A stretch of 64,000 nt of DNA, from assembly GCA_022601395.1 (NCBI GenBank), contig JAJACS010000008.1:1-64000 (forward strand). The letters are read 5' to 3'. Positions 41,913-52,198 of this stretch are shown piece after piece (position 1 is the stretch's first letter; each line of letters begins with the position of its first letter). The notes below the pieces were generated by a model that did not search any database, was not told the DNA's origin, and saw nothing but the letters and a program-made list of their open reading frames with translations. This DNA is from Chlamydiia bacterium (GTDB lineage: Bacteria > Chlamydiota > Chlamydiia > Chlamydiales > GCA-2402025). The translations under genes were made by a program, and so were the position numbers.

Positions 41913-43811
41913 ATGAAGTCTTTTTTAGAACGTATTGTAAACCCTAGTGAAATCAAGTCCCTATCTTACGAGCAGCTTGAGATATTAGCTCTTGAGCTAA
42001 GAGAGCGTATTATTGAGGTGATGTCTATAAATGGCGGTCATCTAGCGTCAAATCTAGGGGTGATAGAGCTTACAATAGCTCTTCATAAGGTTTTTGACTC
42101 ACCTGACGATAAGTTCATCTTTGACACCTCACACCAGGTATATGCTCACAAAATCCTAACCGGAAGAAACGATAAGTTTTCCACAATAAGGAAACATAAA
42201 GGGCTTTCTGGATTTTCAAGTCCAGCAGAATCCCCTCACGATCATTTCTATGCGGGCCACGCAGGAACAGCTCTTTCTTTGGCTCTTGGAGTCGCAAAAG
42301 CAAGAGATCTTAATAAAGAAGATTCCTATGTTATCCCTGTGCTTGGAGATGCAGCCCTCACTTGCGGCCTTACTCATGAAGCGCTGAATAACGTTCCTAA
42401 AAACATGAAGAACTTTATTTTGATTTTGAACGACAACGCAATGGCTATCTCTAAAAATGTAGGAGCCATTACTGGGATATTAAGTCGCTTTTTTAATCAT
42501 CCAATGTCCAATAAACTTTATGGAGAAATCGAGTCTCTACTAGCAAAGATCCCAGGTTGTGGAGAACTCATCGCATCTGGTGGAAGTAAGCTCAAAGAAT
42601 CCCTTAAAAACCTCATCAGCACCGCACCGTTCTTTGAGCAATACGGCCTTTCTTATATAGGCCCGATAGACGGACATGACATTAAAAAAATGAGCTCAGC
42701 TCTTGAGGCTGCAAAAAACCTGCAAACACCCTGCATCATCCATGCCTTAACTACCAAAGGCCAAGGGATGCCCAATGCGATCAAAAATCCAACGACCTAT
42801 CATGGCGTTAAACCATTTGATCTTGAAACAGGAAAATTTCTTCCAAATCCAACTGTAAGACCTACCTTCCCAAAAGTCTTTGGGAAACACATGCTTGAAA
42901 TGGCAGAAAAAGATGAAGACATCGTTGTACTTACCCCCGCGATGCCAGCAGGTTCTTGCCTAACCCCTCTTATGAAAAAGTATCCTGAAAGATGTCTCGA
43001 TGTAGGCATTGCAGAGGGCCACTGCGTTACCTTTGCTGGTGGACTTGCCTATAAAAGCAACAAGAAGATTGTATGCTCTATCTATGCGACTTTCTTACAA
43101 AGAGCCTTAGACAACCTCTTTCATGATGTTTGTCTACAAAAACTCCCTGTTGTATTTGCCTTAGATAGAGGCGGGATTGCAGGCGGTGACGGTGCCACTC
43201 ACAACGGCATCTATGACATATCCTTTCTTAACGCAATGCCTAATATGGTCATTGCTCAACCAAGAAATGGACACCTTTTAAAGGAAGTCCTGGAGAGCGC
43301 TTTCACATATAACCAGCCGGTAGCAGTTAGGTATCCAAACCTTCCTACAGAAGAATTTGAGCTACCTATACAAAGAAGACTTCTTGGAAAGGGTGAAGTT
43401 CTCATCAAAGGAGAGCAAATTGCTATTATTGCACTTGGGCATAAATGTGAAACTGCACTTGAAGTAAGAGCTCTTCTTGAAAACGAAGGAATCAATGCAA
43501 CAGTGATTGATCCAGTCTTTGTTAAGCCTCTCGATAAGGAACTACTCTACCGAGTATTTATGACTCATCCATATATTGTAACACTAGAAGAACATGCAGT
43601 GAACGCTGGCCTTGGACAAATTATCAACCAGTTTGCTATAGAGAATGGATTCAACGAATCCCAGATATTGAACATTGGGATCCCTGAAGTTTATTTAGAA
43701 CATGGTAGCCATAGTGAGCTCACAAAAGAAGCCAAGCTTGACGCTGAAAGTGTCAAAACGAGGATCCATGAGCACTACTTTGTGAAACCTGCAACTTATG
43801 CAACAATATGA
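41913..43811 (+). CDS. dxs: 1-deoxy-D-xylulose-5-phosphate synthase
   Basis: 632 residues. Thiamine-diphosphate enzyme that starts the MEP route to isoprenoids from pyruvate and glyceraldehyde 3-phosphate. Motifs: [18 protein letters not shown] near 40-57, the TPP-binding [16 protein letters not shown] near 145-160 with the GDG-like GDA, PIDGHDI near 250, the transketolase central domain ([17 protein letters not shown] near 363-379) and the C-terminal domain. Slightly shorter N-terminus than E. coli Dxs. It overlaps nadK by 4 bases. Confidence 0.96.
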   Translation: MKSFLERIVNPSEIKSLSYEQLEILALELRERIIEVMSINGGHLASNLGVIELTIALHKVFDSPDDKFIFDTSHQVYAHKILTGRNDKFSTIRKHKGLSGFSSPAESPHDHFYAGHAGTALSLALGVAKARDLNKEDSYVIPVLGDAALTCGLTHEALNNVPKNMKNFILILNDNAMAISKNVGAITGILSRFFNHPMSNKLYGEIESLLAKIPGCGELIASGGSKLKESLKNLISTAPFFEQYGLSYIGPIDGHDIKKMSSALEAAKNLQTPCIIHALTTKGQGMPNAIKNPTTYHGVKPFDLETGKFLPNPTVRPTFPKVFGKHMLEMAEKDEDIVVLTPAMPAGSCLTPLMKKYPERCLDVGIAEGHCVTFAGGLAYKSNKKIVCSIYATFLQRALDNLFHDVCLQKLPVVFALDRGGIAGGDGATHNGIYDISFLNAMPNMVIAQPRNGHLLKEVLESAFTYNQPVAVRYPNLPTEEFELPIQRRLLGKGEVLIKGEQIAIIALGHKCETALEVRALLENEGINATVIDPVFVKPLDKELLYRVFMTHPYIVTLEEHAVNAGLGQIINQFAIENGFNESQILNIGIPEVYLEHGSHSELTKEAKLDAESVKTRIHEHYFVKPATYATI

Positions 43812-44647
43812 TTATAGCTTTATTTCCAAGTCACTCCCATAAAGACTCCGACGATCTCTGCAAGCAGATTTTAGAGTTTTTTAAACAAAACAATATTACA
43901 GTTGTTGCAGAAGAGGGTGATGCAGAACGGTTGAACATACCAAGATTGGACAGTGTTGACCAAAAGGAAATCAAATTCCTTCTTTCCATGGGCGGCGATG
44001 GCACCATCCTAAATATCGCACACAGACATATGAACCTTGATGCGGCAATCCTTGGCATCAACCTTGGGCATCTTGGCTTTATGGCTGATATACCCATCTC
44101 CGATGTAAAAGCTAGCTTAGAAGACCTTCTTTCAGGAGCCTACACAATAGAAGATCGCATAATTATCGAAGGTACAACCCCTGATAATAAAACCTCCTAT
44201 GTAATGAATGACTTTGTCATCCATAGGGCTAAGAACTCCTCTTTAATCGAACTTTCCATTTATGTGGATGACCTTTATTTAAACACCTTCGAAGCAGATG
44301 GTATCATTTTATCTACACCTAACGGCTCAACAGCATACTCTCTTGCCGCAGGAGGCCCGATTTTATCGCCGAGTTTAAATGGTGTTGTCATCACACCTAT
44401 CTGTCCTCATACAATTTCTAATAGACCCATCGTACTGACAACAGACCATAACATTAAAATTGAATATTTAAGTGAATACGATCCCATCGAAGTTGTTGCC
44501 GATGGTCTCGAGCATTTCCAACTAAAACAAAGAGAATGTTTTACATTCAAAAAAAGCGATAAAGTCTTTAAACTTGTTAATCTAAATCGTAGAGACTACT
44601 TCTCTACTCTAAGAACCAAATTGGGATGGTCTGGGAAACTGCGGTGA
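43808..44647 (+). CDS. nadK: NAD kinase
   Basis: 279 residues. Phosphorylates NAD to NADP, which zwf in this window uses. Motifs: [17 protein letters not shown] near 58-75 with the GGDGT ATP-binding site, [11 protein letters not shown] near 86-96, [25 protein letters not shown] near 160-185. The start overlaps the dxs stop by 4 bases. The next gene starts 4 bases downstream. Confidence 0.94.
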   Translation: MIIALFPSHSHKDSDDLCKQILEFFKQNNITVVAEEGDAERLNIPRLDSVDQKEIKFLLSMGGDGTILNIAHRHMNLDAAILGINLGHLGFMADIPISDVKASLEDLLSGAYTIEDRIIIEGTTPDNKTSYVMNDFVIHRAKNSSLIELSIYVDDLYLNTFEADGIILSTPNGSTAYSLAAGGPILSPSLNGVVITPICPHTISNRPIVLTTDHNIKIEYLSEYDPIEVVADGLEHFQLKQRECFTFKKSDKVFKLVNLNRRDYFSTLRTKLGWSGKLR

Positions 44648-44651
44648 TATT

Positions 44652-46880
44652 ATGGCACAGCAATCAACTCTAAAGGCAGAAGGGCAAACATATAGCCCCT
44701 TTACAGCAGTATTCCTTCCTATATTCCTTACTCTTCTAGGAGTCTCTTTTTTTCTAAGACTTGGTTGGATTGTAGGGGTAGCTGGACCTTTAAAGACTCT
44801 CGGCATCATTACACTTGCGACCCTTATCTCTTTTATTACAGCTTTTTCTCTCTCAGCAACAGCAACCAATATTCGCATAAAAACAGGTGGAATCTATTTT
44901 CTTCTTTCAAGAACTTTTGGAATAGAAATAGGAACGGCGATAAGCTTTCCGCTCTACATCGCTCAAACTTTTGGCGTCGCCTTTTATGTAACAGGATTTG
45001 CAGAAGCTTTGCATATTCTTGCGCCTCACCTGCCAACAAAAGAGATCGCTCTTTGCAGCTTGGGCTTCATAACACTCATCGCCTTCATCTCCTCAAAGGT
45101 AGCTCTTAAAGCCCAGCTATTTATTTTCCTATGCGTCGCTCTTGCCCTTCTCAGCTTTTACTTCGGAGGGTTTATCCCCAAAGGGCCTACTCATGTAGCA
45201 ATAGATCACACAAGCATGCTTCACCCTAAATCCTTTTGGATACTCTTCGCTGTATTTTTTCCATCTGTGACAGGGATTGAAGGAGGTCTTGCCCTTGCAA
45301 CAAACCTAAAAAACCCATCTAAAACACTACCCTTTGCCACAATTGCCGCTGTATGTGTCGCCTTTATCATCTACATAAGCGTGGCTCTACTTTTATACTT
45401 TAGAGTACCAAATGAGCTTCTTGTATCAAATTCACTTATCATGCAAGAAGTAGCTATAGTACCGCAAATCGTTATCATAGGTATCCTCGGCTCTACAATA
45501 TCTGCGGCTCTTGCAACTATTATAAGCGCCTCAAAAACTGTGCAGGCTTTCTCAGACGACGGCATCATCCCTAAATTTTTTGGTAGAGTATATGGAAAGT
45601 CCTCTTTCCCAAAAATCGCTCTAGTCCTATCTAGTTTACTTGCTTTTTTAGGAGTATCTCTTGGTGGCATAGACACGATAGCGCCTATCCTTTCCATGTT
45701 CTTCTTAATCTCCTATGGTATGTTAAATGCTGCAACAGCAATAGAGGGTATGATTGCAAACCCAAGCTATAGGCCAACCCTAAAAATGCCTTGGATACTC
45801 TCTTTTTTAGGGGCCTTGCTCTGTCTTTTCGTTATGCTACTTATCAATGCAGCAACATCGATCGTTGCTATAGTTCTTGTGATCGGCGTATATTTCCTTA
45901 TGAAACAAAGACACATGCCAACTTCTTGGGAAGACCTCCGCTATAGCATCCTTCTGTTCTTCTCAAGGTTTGCCATCTACGGCCTTACGAACTTCAAACC
46001 CTCTCCAAAAACATGGAGGCCCAACCTCCTTGTATTTGTAGGAGATCCCCTTCTTCGCGCGCATTTAATAGAGCTTACAAGCGCTCTAACGCATAAGAAA
46101 GGGTTTTTGATTATGGCTTCGATCTCAAGTAAAAACTCTTCCTATGTTGCAGATGCTTCTGTTGAAGAGCACAAACTACAAATGTTTCTCAAAAAAGCAA
46201 AAGTACCTGCTCTTATTAAAACTTATAAAGATGAGTCTCTCGAGCAAGGTCTTAAACAGCTTATTGAAAATACAGGCATAGGACCTCTAACTCCAAACAC
46301 CTTTGTTCTTGGAGCATCTAACAAAAAAGAAAAGATTCCTATTTTTACAGAAACAATTTTCACAGCCTATAAGAAGAAGAAAAACCTTCTTATTATTAGA
46401 GAGAGAAACCTAAAAGAGCGACTACTTATCAAAAAACACTGGAATAGAGATAAAAGAATTGATGTTTGGTGGGCTGGTGGCTGTAAAAACAACTCAGAAC
46501 TCATGCTTGTTATGGCGTTTATGCTACAAACAAGTGCTGACTGGAGAGGAGCAAAACTCACTCTTAAAACAGCTGTATGTCTTGAGGAAGACATCCCGCT
46601 TATGGAGAAAAAACTGAAGGAGTTTTCTACCTCTTCTAGACTATCCTTCTTAACAGAAGTCGTTCACCATAAAGAGGGTGATATCTTAAAGGACACTATC
46701 AAAACCGCCTCTTCTAAGGCAGATCTTGTGTTCCTTGGCATAAGAGCCCCTTCTGATGGGGAAACCAAAGAATCCTTCTCTAAGTACTATGAAGAACTCT
46801 TAGAAAGAACCAAAGAGTTCCCTCCGATCGCCTATATACTCGCAGGCGAAGACCTAGAGTTCTCAGAAATCCTAGATTAA
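44652..46880 (+). CDS. cation-chloride cotransporter family (SLC12-like) membrane protein
   Basis: 742 residues. About 11-12 membrane helices lie in residues 15-430, with GVSFFLRLGWIVGVAG near 30-45 and GGIYFLLSRTFGIEIGTAIS near 77-96, the GAY-type motif of amino acid/polyamine/CCC transporters. A soluble C-terminal domain of about 300 residues contains RIDVWWAGGCKNNSELMLVM near 601-620, close to the IDVWWLxDDGGLTLL pattern of eukaryotic SLC12 proteins. Predicted to couple Na+ and/or K+ with Cl-. Ion selectivity cannot be read. It follows nadK by 4 bases with a GGTGAT site. Confidence 0.82.
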   Translation: MAQQSTLKAEGQTYSPFTAVFLPIFLTLLGVSFFLRLGWIVGVAGPLKTLGIITLATLISFITAFSLSATATNIRIKTGGIYFLLSRTFGIEIGTAISFPLYIAQTFGVAFYVTGFAEALHILAPHLPTKEIALCSLGFITLIAFISSKVALKAQLFIFLCVALALLSFYFGGFIPKGPTHVAIDHTSMLHPKSFWILFAVFFPSVTGIEGGLALATNLKNPSKTLPFATIAAVCVAFIIYISVALLLYFRVPNELLVSNSLIMQEVAIVPQIVIIGILGSTISAALATIISASKTVQAFSDDGIIPKFFGRVYGKSSFPKIALVLSSLLAFLGVSLGGIDTIAPILSMFFLISYGMLNAATAIEGMIANPSYRPTLKMPWILSFLGALLCLFVMLLINAATSIVAIVLVIGVYFLMKQRHMPTSWEDLRYSILLFFSRFAIYGLTNFKPSPKTWRPNLLVFVGDPLLRAHLIELTSALTHKKGFLIMASISSKNSSYVADASVEEHKLQMFLKKAKVPALIKTYKDESLEQGLKQLIENTGIGPLTPNTFVLGASNKKEKIPIFTETIFTAYKKKKNLLIIRERNLKERLLIKKHWNRDKRIDVWWAGGCKNNSELMLVMAFMLQTSADWRGAKLTLKTAVCLEEDIPLMEKKLKEFSTSSRLSFLTEVVHHKEGDILKDTIKTASSKADLVFLGIRAPSDGETKESFSKYYEELLERTKEFPPIAYILAGEDLEFSEILD

Positions 46881-46985
46881 GCTAGCTATGCCCTATTCTC
46901 TCTACCCTTGACTAAAAACAAAATAAAATAGTTATTATATATTTTTCGTAATAAATAATATTTAATACTGTTTTTAACATTAATT

Positions 46986-47008
46986 TTAACTTGAATTATG
47001 GTATAATA
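46986..47008 (+). promoter_or_regulatory. possible -10 region upstream of 47038-47847
   Basis: A perfect TATAAT (47003-47008) sits in an AT-rich leader 30 bases before the ATG at 47038. No good -35 lies at 17 bases, only AT-rich sequence. No Shine-Dalgarno sequence precedes the ATG. Confidence 0.35.
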
Positions 47009-47037
47009 AATATTCATTATTTAACATTTTTATTAAC

Positions 47038-47847
47038 ATGATTACAGTAGAAAATATTCCCACTATTTTTGAGTGTTCCTATTTAGCAGCAAAAGAAGAT
47101 GTCTTAAGCAGAGAGGAGTTCCAAGGTATTGGAAGCTATTCCTTTCAACATCTTAAAAAGATTCCTCTTATCATAAACGAGCTTTTCAAAAATATTTTTA
47201 ACTGCGTTGGAACCATTGGAGGAAAATCAGGTCTCTCTGTTGACGCTCATAAAAAGAGAAAAGAGTGGTACAACTCTAAATTTATAGAACTTAAAAAAGA
47301 CTTAAATTCTACAGATAAGAAAATCTTCGTAAACATCGTTTGCTCAAGAGACTGGAATGGTTATATCTATGGACAAACAGCTTCTATGTTTCAGTATCAA
47401 AAGGTTTTAAAGAAAGCGCAAAAATCTTTTGCTGTTTACGGCGAAATAGCGAGTACAAATAAAGACATACATGACATTATCTCTAAAATAAAAAGCAATT
47501 ATCCAGATAGAGAAATCGCTGCAGTAAACCTTCTTGCTCATACAAGAGGATTTGGAGCCTATAGCGACGATCTAAGGATGGCATTTTCGCAACTTGATAA
47601 GGACACTCCTGTTATACTTTCATCCTGCAAAACAGTTGAACACAAAAACAATGGTTATGCTGAATACTTATCAGCAAAGTGTCCAAATATCATAGTAGCT
47701 GGCAGCGATAAAGTCGTTATAGGTACAAAGTTAGATATAAGTGAGAATCGCGTAAAATCATGTAAATTTCCTATAGGTTTATTTTGTGATGCATCTAACT
47801 ATGTACTGAAAGAAGGAGAAGTGATTTCAAGAGGATCACTAGCATAA
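47038..47847 (+). CDS. hypothetical protein with possible clan CD (caspase/CHAT-like) His/Cys dyad
   Basis: 269 residues, no signal peptide or membrane helix. The pattern from residue 93 resembles clan CD cysteine peptidases: a hydrophobic strand, a long helix, then AAVNLLAHTRGFG with His168, then DTPVILSSCKTVEH with Cys197, then CPNIIVAGSDKVVIGT. In clan CD a strand ends at the catalytic His followed by Gly, and the next strand ends at the catalytic Cys, often as SC. The His-Cys distance of 29 residues is shorter than the roughly 40-50 of caspases or CHAT, and the residue after His is Thr. The call is structural guesswork from pattern only. The gene has an AT-rich leader and no operon partners. 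Confidence 0.6.
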   Translation: MITVENIPTIFECSYLAAKEDVLSREEFQGIGSYSFQHLKKIPLIINELFKNIFNCVGTIGGKSGLSVDAHKKRKEWYNSKFIELKKDLNSTDKKIFVNIVCSRDWNGYIYGQTASMFQYQKVLKKAQKSFAVYGEIASTNKDIHDIISKIKSNYPDREIAAVNLLAHTRGFGAYSDDLRMAFSQLDKDTPVILSSCKTVEHKNNGYAEYLSAKCPNIIVAGSDKVVIGTKLDISENRVKSCKFPIGLFCDASNYVLKEGEVISRGSLA

Positions 47848-47913
47848 AACATACAGTCTCTTAGCCACCCCTAGAATCTTACTTTCTTCCTGATCCAAAA
47901 CTAGAGGAGCTAT

Positions 47914-48936
47914 CTAGTAGCTCCATGTATCCAGCTTAACTTTTCCTCTAAAGATCCTATAGATCCACCAACCATATGCGATTACAAGCGGTACTCCAAT
48001 GCCTGCAACTGTTAGGATGATTCTAAGTGTGTACTTAGAAGATGCTGCATTGTATAGCGTGATACTATTCAAAACAGGATCCATACTTGATCTTATAAGG
48101 TTTGGGTAAACTCCCATACCAAAAAGCACAAGTAAAAAGAAAATGGCACCAGCGGAAGATAAGAATGCCCAGCCACCTTCATGCTTCCTTAGACATCTTG
48201 GTATATTTGCAATAAGAAGCATTGCACAAAGTCCTATTGCATAAAGATAAGGCATCTCTCGCATAAGGTCATGCATGTGCGGCATGAATGTTAGTGTCCC
48301 AAGGGTAAGCGTCACATAGGATATAATAAAGAATACCATCGTAGAGATGGACCAAACACTTACTTTATTATGAAACTCCCCTTCTGTTTTCATCGCAAGA
48401 TAAATGCAGCCATGCATCATGAAAAGAGCAATCCCTGTAATCCCCATAAGAATTGTGTAAGGTGTAAAAAATGACCAGAATGAACCATGGAATACTCCTT
48501 CTGCATCTATCGGAATACCTTTAACAAGGTTTCCTAGTAAAACTCCCAAAACAAAAGAAATGACATAGCTTGAAATAGAGAACATAGCATCCCAAAAATG
48601 TCTCCAACGCATGCTATGTAGCTTAGAGCGAAATTCTATTGATACCGCTCTAAAGATGATCCCCGCTAAGAAAATCATAAAAGGAACATAAAATGCTGAA
48701 CAAAGAGTTGCATATGCAGCAGGAAAACCTGCAAGAAGGCCTCCTCCAACAATAATGATCCAAACTTCATTCCCATCCCATACAGGACCTATCGCATTTA
48801 GCATGAGTCTTCTTTCCTCATCATGTGATGTGAAAAGGTGCACCATTCCGACTCCTAAATCAAAACCATCCAGGATTACATAAGCAACCACTGAAAGACA
48901 GATCACACAGTACCAAATTAATTCTAGCGTAAACAT
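47914..48936 (-). CDS. cydB: cytochrome bd ubiquinol oxidase subunit II
   Basis: 340 residues, eight to nine membrane helices. N-terminal LELIWYCVICLSVVAYVILDGFDLGVGM contains the conserved GFDLG motif, and EVWIIIVGGGLLAGFPAAYATL follows near 56-77. With CydA it forms a terminal oxidase of high oxygen affinity that does not pump protons. It follows cydA after 25 bases. I see no small CydX ORF after it. A GGAGCTA hairpin spans its stop codon (47906-47924) but lacks a T-run. Confidence 0.95.
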   Translation of the reverse strand: MFTLELIWYCVICLSVVAYVILDGFDLGVGMVHLFTSHDEERRLMLNAIGPVWDGNEVWIIIVGGGLLAGFPAAYATLCSAFYVPFMIFLAGIIFRAVSIEFRSKLHSMRWRHFWDAMFSISSYVISFVLGVLLGNLVKGIPIDAEGVFHGSFWSFFTPYTILMGITGIALFMMHGCIYLAMKTEGEFHNKVSVWSISTMVFFIISYVTLTLGTLTFMPHMHDLMREMPYLYAIGLCAMLLIANIPRCLRKHEGGWAFLSSAGAIFFLLVLFGMGVYPNLIRSSMDPVLNSITLYNAASSKYTLRIILTVAGIGVPLVIAYGWWIYRIFRGKVKLDTWSY

Positions 48937-48961
48937 ATATTCCTGTTCCTAAGTTTAAATT

Positions 48962-50320
48962 TTAGAGACCTAAAGGGTTCGAGTAAACTCCATCAACTTC
49001 TCTTTCCTCTTCTGGACCATTTTGGATTTTTCTATTAAGAAGGAAAATAAAAAGAGAGAAAAGAAGAGTGTAAATCGTAACAAACATAATCAAAGAGCCG
49101 AGAACCTGTCCCGTTGATATCGATCTTGATACCCCTTGAGTTGTGCGCATGATTCTGTAAACAATCCAAGGCTGCCTACCAAATTCCGCTGTGTACCAAC
49201 CTGTCTGGTTCGCAATGTAGGGCCAAAAGACAGACGCAACAAGAAACCCAAGGGTTCCTCTAGCATTTTGTATCGTACCCTTCCACCAGAAAATACAGCC
49301 GAAGAGCACTGCCATAAACATTAAGAACCAACAACCTATCATAATATGGTAGGTAGAAAATACAAGAGGCACGTTAGGCCAGTCTTCTCTTTTAAATTGA
49401 TCAAGTCCAATAACAGCTGGTGTCGGATTGTTATATACAAGAAGACTAAGAAGCGATGGGACTTTTAATCCAATGACTTCCTTTTTCTTCATGTCTGGGT
49501 AACCAACAATTGCAAAAGGTGTATGAGGTTTTGTTTCAAAGACACCTTCGATTGCTGCAAGTTTTTCAGGCTGATATTTTGCAACACCTGTTGCTGTTGA
49601 CATAGCTGAAAACAGCTGAAGTATCACCGTTATCCCGCCGACAATTAAACCAACCTTCATAGAAGATCTGGCAAAGTCTAAGTGTTTTTTACGGAGCATA
49701 TAATATGCAGACACACTTAAAACAATAAACGCACCCGTTAACCAGCAACCAATTAAAACATGTGTAATACGATCAACAGTAGAAGGATTGAAAATCATTT
49801 CCCAGTAATGTGTGATAACAGCTCTAGATTGCTCACCCTCACCAATAATTTTATATCCTGCAGGTGTTTGCATCCATGAATTCGCAACGCAAATCCAAGT
49901 CGCACTAAAGTGCGCGCCAAATGCCACAAGGATAGAAGACATGTAGTGAACACCTCTACTAACTTTGTCCCATCCGAAAAGCATCAGTCCAATAAAGCCA
50001 GCTTCTAAGAAGAATGCAAAAATACCTTCTGCTGCAAGTGCTGAGCCAAATACATCCCCTACAAACTTTGAATATCTTGCCCAGTTATTTCCAAAGGCAA
50101 ATACCATAACGATTCCAGTAGCAACTCCCATAGCAAATGAAAGTGCAAATATCTTGGTCCAAAAGATTGCCATCTTTTTGTATTTTTCATTTTTCGTTCG
50201 GATGAACATCCCTTCCATAATCACAATCATAAGAGATAATCCAATGCTTAGAGGAGGAAATAGATAGTGAAAAGCAATTGTAAATCCAAATTGAATTCGA
50301 GAAAGCATAACAACGTCCAT
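48962..50320 (-). CDS. cydA: cytochrome bd ubiquinol oxidase subunit I
   Basis: 452 residues. Carries hemes b558, b595 and d. N-terminal FGFTIAFHYLFPPLSIGLSL with the conserved His near residue 18, then GVATGIVMVFAFGNNWARYSKFVGDVFG, and WMQTPAGY near 168-175. The quinol-binding Q-loop is of the short type, as expected at this length. It is divergent from folP and has a promoter on the minus strand at 50354-50381. Confidence 0.96.
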   Translation of the reverse strand: MDVVMLSRIQFGFTIAFHYLFPPLSIGLSLMIVIMEGMFIRTKNEKYKKMAIFWTKIFALSFAMGVATGIVMVFAFGNNWARYSKFVGDVFGSALAAEGIFAFFLEAGFIGLMLFGWDKVSRGVHYMSSILVAFGAHFSATWICVANSWMQTPAGYKIIGEGEQSRAVITHYWEMIFNPSTVDRITHVLIGCWLTGAFIVLSVSAYYMLRKKHLDFARSSMKVGLIVGGITVILQLFSAMSTATGVAKYQPEKLAAIEGVFETKPHTPFAIVGYPDMKKKEVIGLKVPSLLSLLVYNNPTPAVIGLDQFKREDWPNVPLVFSTYHIMIGCWFLMFMAVLFGCIFWWKGTIQNARGTLGFLVASVFWPYIANQTGWYTAEFGRQPWIVYRIMRTTQGVSRSISTGQVLGSLIMFVTIYTLLFSLFIFLLNRKIQNGPEEEREVDGVYSNPLGL

Positions 50321-50353
50321 AAAAAACCTTTGTCAGATGTAAAACAAGATTTC

Positions 50354-50381
50354 ATGCTACAATATAGATTTATTTTGTCAA
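50354..50381 (-). promoter_or_regulatory. probable promoter of cydAB
   Basis: On the minus strand a perfect TTGACA (-35, 50381-50376) and a TAGCAT (-10, 50359-50354) are spaced by 16 bases, and the -10 is 33 bases before the cydA ATG. The spacing is one base short of the optimum. Confidence 0.5.
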
Positions 50382-50468
50382 ATCTAAACTTAATACGTGA
50401 AATATCTCCCTTGCAATAATCTTTACAGTTTCCTTAAAATTGAAACCGTTTCACTAAAGGAGATTTAT

Positions 50469-51290
50469 TTGAAATTTCATTCACCAAAAATCATGGGAGT
50501 TCTAAACATTACACCCGACTCTTTTTATGATGGAGGTAAATATCAAAACCTTGATGAAGCAGTAGAAAGAGCCTACAAAATCTATGAAGAAGGCGCAGAT
50601 ATACTTGATATTGGTGGTGAAACTACAAAGCCAGGCTCTTCTCCCATAACAGAAGAAGAAGAACTTTCACGCATTCTTCCATTGCTAGAAGCCCTTAGCA
50701 CCGACTACCCTATACCCATTTCAATAGACACACAAAAGCCAGCAGTTGCTAGAAAAGCTCTAGAACTTGGCGTACGTATGATCAATGATGTTTCTGGTTT
50801 TGAAAATAGTGAGATGAGAGAACTTGCAGCAAGCTATCAAGTCGATATCTGCATCATGCACAAAAAAGGTACTACACAAAGCATGCAACTAAACCCAAAG
50901 TATGAGGAAGGAGTCATTTCTTCATTACTTATGTGGTTTGAAAAAAGAATTTCTCTCCTTTTGCATCAAGGTGTTCAAAGCTCACAAATCATTATCGATC
51001 CTGGCCTTGGATTCGGAAAAAATATCGATCAAAAGATTGATATTTATAAGTCGATTTCAAAACTAAAAGATCTCGGATATCGCTTACTCATTGGTGGCTC
51101 AAGATACCTTGGAAAATTTGTAGATAAAAAGAGTGAAGAGTGCTTGCCAGCAACCATCATCTTAAATACAATAGCGGTACTTAGTGGTGCTGACATTATT
51201 CGTGTTCATGACGTCAAAGAACACAATGATCTAGCTAAGATTTTCAATCGATTCGAAAGCCATGAAAGAGAAGCGGCAACTTACGAGTAA
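50469..51290 (+). CDS. folP: dihydropteroate synthase
   Basis: Condenses p-aminobenzoate with dihydropterin pyrophosphate in folate synthesis. I chose TTG 50469 (273 residues): AAAGGAG lies 7 bases upstream and the protein then begins MKFHSPKIMGVLNITPDSFY as family members do. A GTG at 50397 would add 24 residues with no ribosome site. Motifs: MGVLNITPDSFYDGG, DIGGETTKPGS near residues 57-67, PISIDTQKPAVA near 87-98, MINDVSGF near 107-114, IDPGLGFGK, LIGGSRYLG, and IIRVHDVKEH. The gene is single, between divergent cydAB and the dacA operon. Confidence 0.94.
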   Translation: MKFHSPKIMGVLNITPDSFYDGGKYQNLDEAVERAYKIYEEGADILDIGGETTKPGSSPITEEEELSRILPLLEALSTDYPIPISIDTQKPAVARKALELGVRMINDVSGFENSEMRELAASYQVDICIMHKKGTTQSMQLNPKYEEGVISSLLMWFEKRISLLLHQGVQSSQIIIDPGLGFGKNIDQKIDIYKSISKLKDLGYRLLIGGSRYLGKFVDKKSEECLPATIILNTIAVLSGADIIRVHDVKEHNDLAKIFNRFESHEREAATYE

Positions 51291-51400
51291 CTTCAGCAAC
51301 ATATCTCGATGTGCAAATATTTCATAAAGTGTCGATTTTATTTTTGACTTTATTTGCAAATTTAAGAGAATGATCTAAGAAGAGTAAGAAAGAGAATAGT

Positions 51401-52198
51401 ATGCATTTTATACATATCACTGTTCCTATAATTGAGGTGGTCATCATCGGTGTGATGATCAACTACCTGCTATCTTTTTTCTGGAATACAAGATCTATGG
51501 ATCTTGTGCTTGGCTTGCTTGCTTTTCTATTAATCTTCGCAGCATCTGCATGGTTAAGACTTCCTGTTGTTCACAAGCTCATGTTACTTTTTGCAAACGT
51601 TGCTGTGATTGCGATCCTTGTCATTTTTCAACCGGAACTTCGTGTAGCTCTTTCAAAGCTGAGTTTAAAAGGAAGGCGGTATAGGGAAATTACAGAGTTT
51701 GATAAATTTTTAGATCAGCTTGCTACTTCTACTTATCGACTTTCAGACAAACGTATTGGTGCTTTAATCGCTCTTGAAAATGAAGATACCCTTGATGAAT
51801 TTGCTCGAAAAGGTGTCATGCTACAGGCCGTTTTTTCATCCGAGTTGCTGGAGTCCATTTTCGCTACAACAACACCGCTTCATGATGGAGCAATCATCAT
51901 CCGAGATCTAACTATCGTCTCAGCGGCTGTAATTCTCCCTCTTGCGGAAGACTCTTCTCAAATCGCAAAAACAATGGGAACAAGACATAGAGCTGGGCTT
52001 GGAGCAAGTCAACTCACAGATTCTCTTATCATTGTTGTATCGGAAGAAACAGGAAAGGTTTCGATAGCAAGAGATGGGATCATGACAAGAGGTGTAAAAG
52101 TAGATCGTTTCAAAGGTATTATTAGAAGTATCTTCAATCAGCCTGCAAAGAAACCCATACAATCGCGATTTAACATTCTTGAGTGGTTTAAACGATGA
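51401..52198 (+). CDS. dacA: diadenylate cyclase DacA (CdaA)
   Basis: 265 residues. Makes cyclic di-AMP from two ATP. Three N-terminal membrane helices (about 8-26, 36-52, 60-78) are followed by the DAC domain with the DGA motif at 162-164 and RHR in GTRHRAG at 193-199. It overlaps ybbR by 4 bases; the dacA-ybbR pair is widespread, YbbR being a regulator of CdaA in Firmicutes. It heads a five-gene operon that runs to rsmE. A TTGACT (51352-51357) lies upstream but without a good -10. Confidence 0.94.
   Translation: MHFIHITVPIIEVVIIGVMINYLLSFFWNTRSMDLVLGLLAFLLIFAASAWLRLPVVHKLMLLFANVAVIAILVIFQPELRVALSKLSLKGRRYREITEFDKFLDQLATSTYRLSDKRIGALIALENEDTLDEFARKGVMLQAVFSSELLESIFATTTPLHDGAIIIRDLTIVSAAVILPLAEDSSQIAKTMGTRHRAGLGASQLTDSLIIVVSEETGKVSIARDGIMTRGVKVDRFKGIIRSIFNQPAKKPIQSRFNILEWFKR

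Noticed and set aside
47906-47924. GGAGCTA-TCTAG-TAGCTCC hairpin as a cydB terminator
   Set aside because: The stem is only 7 bases with no adequate T-run on either strand, so it is not listed as a terminator.
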